From Halobacteriovorax sp. (GTDB taxonomy: Bacteria; Bdellovibrionota; Bacteriovoracia; Bacteriovoracales; Bacteriovoracaceae), in assembly GCA_002686115.1 (NCBI GenBank), contig NZAF01000061.1, positions 1 through 7,966 of the forward strand: 7,966 bases of DNA, read 5' to 3'. The position numbers and the translations under genes were made by a program. Under the pieces are notes generated by a model. The model made no database searches, had not been told where the DNA came from, and worked only from the letters and a program-made list of their open reading frames with translations. Each line of letters opens with the position of its first letter. The first letter of the stretch is position 1. This document shows, in pieces, positions 6,610 to 7,966 of the stretch.

Positions 6610-6831
6610 ATGAGAGGATATTTTTTAATTACTGGTTTTCTTATTGGTTGTTCTTCAAACATGAGCATGACAACCAAAGAAGAAAGAAAAGAAAGTAAAA
6701 AAGATAAAAGCTGCATGTGCATAAAGATTTATGAACCGGTATGTGCACCAGATGGCACGACATATGGCAATGAATGTGAAGCAAAATGTGAAGGTGTCAA
6801 AAACACAAAAGATGGCCCTTGTTCAATCTAA
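6610..6831 (+). CDS. Kazal-type serine protease inhibitor lipoprotein
   Basis: The 73-residue product has a very short lipoprotein signal, MRGYFLITGFLIGC, with lipobox LIGC, lipidated Cys14 and Ser at +2 (outer-membrane sorting). A charged Lys/Glu tether (22-33) leads to one Kazal domain with six cysteines at 35, 37, 45, 56, 60 and 71. The core CIKIYEPVCAPDGTTYGNEC matches the family closely. By the standard Kazal register (second residue after the second cysteine) P1 is Lys39, predicting inhibition of trypsin-like proteases. It starts 12 bases after the large lipoprotein gene. AGGA at 6596-6599 overlaps that gene's stop codon and sits 10 bases from the ATG, a slightly long spacing. The operon position suggests it guards the surface lipoprotein, or the cell, against proteolysis. 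The domain call is strong; the biological target is unknown. Confidence 0.92.
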   Translation: MRGYFLITGFLIGCSSNMSMTTKEERKESKKDKSCMCIKIYEPVCAPDGTTYGNECEAKCEGVKNTKDGPCSI

Positions 6832-7809
6832 TAAATCAATGAGAATCTTTTTCAAATAAAAAGGAAAAGAAAATCCGTTTTTATAAAAACCTGAAAACAC
6901 ATAAGTATTTGCATTAGTTTTTTTACAAACTGGCAAGCGTTTTGAACACTTATGTCTAAGTCCCGTAATAATATTTGCATTAGAGACATCTAGATCAAAA
7001 TTAATCAAATCTTTAAATAAAGAAAACTCGGATTTTAATTCTCTTAAATTATGAGCGTGAATATGTCCTTCAAAACTTGTTCCACCAAAGAGTAGTTCCC
7101 TCTTAGACTTTCTGTGAATGAGATTAAAGTGTCCCTTTGAAAGAACGAAATTATCTATATCAAGAGATATATTATCCCATTTTAAATATGAACCCGACAC
7201 GGCTTTACCAAGCTTTGTATCTAAAGTTGATTCAAAAAAACTCGAATAAGCTCCAGTTGCAAGAATAATTTTGTCACCATTATATGTAGACATATCTGTA
7301 CTTAGAGTACTTTCTCTATGCTCTAAATAAGTCTCCCTAGCGTGAGTTAAATTTAATCTTGTACCGTAAAGATCTTTAAGAAAGGATAAGAGTTTTTCAG
7401 GAAAAACAAGATAAGATTCTTTTGAAGCAACTTTACAATGATGAAAATCATCTAATTCATGGCCAAATCTTTTATGAAACATCTCTTTTTTATGCTCTGT
7501 CATATCTTCATCAAAAACATAATATTGAGGAGACTTTTCACAGAACATTTCAAGATCGTTGTACTCTTTTACAAATGAGGTGAAAGAATTGTAACTATCA
7601 ACTAATAAGTCACCTAATTTAGAAATTCCTTTTTCATGAACTCCTCCAGAAACAACAGAAGTAGTTCTCGTGCTGCATTCAGGAAAATTTATTGGACTTG
7701 AGATTTGTAAAATCTTTTTATCTAAAAAACTCTGTCTTTGACTCATTTCATAAAGAAGGAGTCGTGCGGCAAGACCATCTCCAACCAAAATAATGTCAAA
7801 ATTCTTCAT
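6823..7809 (-). CDS. FAD-dependent oxidoreductase, DAO (D-amino acid oxidase) fold
   Basis: The 328-residue protein opens with a Rossmann FAD-binding strand, DIILVGDGLAARLLL, whose GxGxxA is at 10-15. A second dinucleotide-fold signature, KIILATGAYSS, occurs at 180-190. The C-terminal part has the DAO-family pattern GLRHKCSKRLPVCKK (283-297) followed by NTYVFSGFYKNGFSFP (301-316), equivalent to the usual GLRP..PDG.P and G...NG. motifs near the flavin. The usual Asp in the first of these is replaced (SKRL), and the protein is somewhat shorter than typical members near 370 residues, so the substrate is uncertain. DAO relatives oxidise amines or amino acids. No signal peptide is present, so it is likely cytosolic. 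The ATG at 7809 has AAGG 6 bases upstream. Its last 9 bases overlap the convergent Kazal gene, with no terminator seen between them. Confidence 0.8.
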   Translation of the reverse strand: MKNFDIILVGDGLAARLLLYEMSQRQSFLDKKILQISSPINFPECSTRTTSVVSGGVHEKGISKLGDLLVDSYNSFTSFVKEYNDLEMFCEKSPQYYVFDEDMTEHKKEMFHKRFGHELDDFHHCKVASKESYLVFPEKLLSFLKDLYGTRLNLTHARETYLEHRESTLSTDMSTYNGDKIILATGAYSSFFESTLDTKLGKAVSGSYLKWDNISLDIDNFVLSKGHFNLIHRKSKRELLFGGTSFEGHIHAHNLRELKSEFSLFKDLINFDLDVSNANIITGLRHKCSKRLPVCKKTNANTYVFSGFYKNGFSFPFYLKKILIDLLD

Positions 7810-7828
7810 AAAAGACCTTAAATAGTAT

Positions 7829-7857
7829 TTGCCAATGATAGGCCATATTTTTATTAT
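7829..7857 (+). promoter_or_regulatory. Promoter of the right-edge gene, overlapping a divergent -10
   Basis: TTGCCA (7829-7834, 5 of 6) is spaced 17 bases from TATTAT (7852-7857, 5 of 6). The predicted start near 7864 gives a leader of about 50 bases before the ATG at 7916. On the opposite strand a perfect TATAAT (7858-7853) occupies almost the same bases and could serve the oxidoreductase gene, though its -35 is poor. Confidence 0.55.
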
Positions 7858-7858
7858 A
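7853..7858 (-). promoter_or_regulatory. Candidate -10 element for the oxidoreductase gene
   Basis: Perfect TATAAT on the minus strand, about 44 bases before the oxidoreductase ATG. The hexamer 17 bases upstream (TATGAT) is a poor -35 and there is no TG extension, so activity would depend on an activator or on the shared symmetric -10. Confidence 0.35.
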
Positions 7859-7915
7859 TTACACTAACTTTTTTAATCATAGAAGATACACACAACATAA
7901 TCTAAGAGAGGAATC

Positions 7916-7966
7916 ATGGATATTGATCAAAAAGCGGCGATTTATTGTCAGGAGCAAACAGAAATT
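7916..7966 (+). CDS. Start of an unidentified gene, cut by the window edge
   Basis: Seventeen codons are visible, MDIDQKAAIYCQEQTEI, with no stop. The start is supported by a good purine-rich site (AGAGAGGA) ending 3 bases before the ATG and by a well-formed promoter about 60 bases upstream. The N-terminus shows no signal peptide or membrane segment, so the product is probably cytosolic. Too little is seen to name it. Confidence 0.6.
   Translation, partial: MDIDQKAAIYCQEQTEI

Noticed and set aside
6846..6865. Possible terminator after the Kazal gene (TCTTTTT, 5-base loop, AAAAAGG)
   Set aside because: Stem is almost all A-T, no T-run follows on either strand, and it lies inside the oxidoreductase coding region.
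7896..7901. CATAAT as -10 for the right-edge gene
   Set aside because: No acceptable -35 at 16-18 bases, and transcription would begin inside the ribosome binding site.

Overview
The window is AT-rich bacterial DNA with many AGA arginine codons and AT-rich intergenic gaps. It encodes lipoproteins with classical lipoboxes and a predicted outer-membrane beta-barrel, so the source is Gram-negative. Low GC, divergent lipoproteins and housekeeping genes together suggest a Bacteriovoracales/Bdellovibrionota-like organism. That placement is an inference; no phylogenetic marker here settles it.

Left part (1-2368) is housekeeping. Read on the minus strand, tilS (tRNA-Ile lysidine synthetase) is followed by ftsH (membrane AAA+ protease), which runs off the left edge after about 312 residues. 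tilS/ftsH linkage is common in bacteria. On the plus strand, divergent from tilS, lies a tRNA gene with a CAT anticodon, most likely elongator Met. The gap between tilS and the tRNA holds two interlocked opposing promoters. The tilS promoter is so close to the start codon that its mRNA should be leaderless.

Middle part (2493-6831) is a tight plus-strand operon of three envelope genes. The first encodes a predicted 380-residue outer-membrane barrel protein. The second is a 991-residue lipoprotein that overlaps the first by 14 bases. It has Ig-like-looking beta regions, a charged helical linker and a C-terminal segment resembling the membrane-inserting hairpin of aerolysin/ETX-MTX2 pore formers. 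The third is a 73-residue Kazal-type protease-inhibitor lipoprotein, 12 bases downstream. Barrel, pore-like lipoprotein and surface protease inhibitor together look like a surface system of unknown function. This is the most novel part of the window.

Right part (6823-7966) has a minus-strand FAD-dependent oxidoreductase of the DAO fold, converging on and overlapping the Kazal gene by 9 bases. It is divergent from a plus-strand gene of which only 17 codons are visible. The gap between these two holds overlapping, nearly symmetric -10 elements that could fire in both directions. No CRISPR array, insertion sequence, rRNA or convincing intrinsic terminator was seen.
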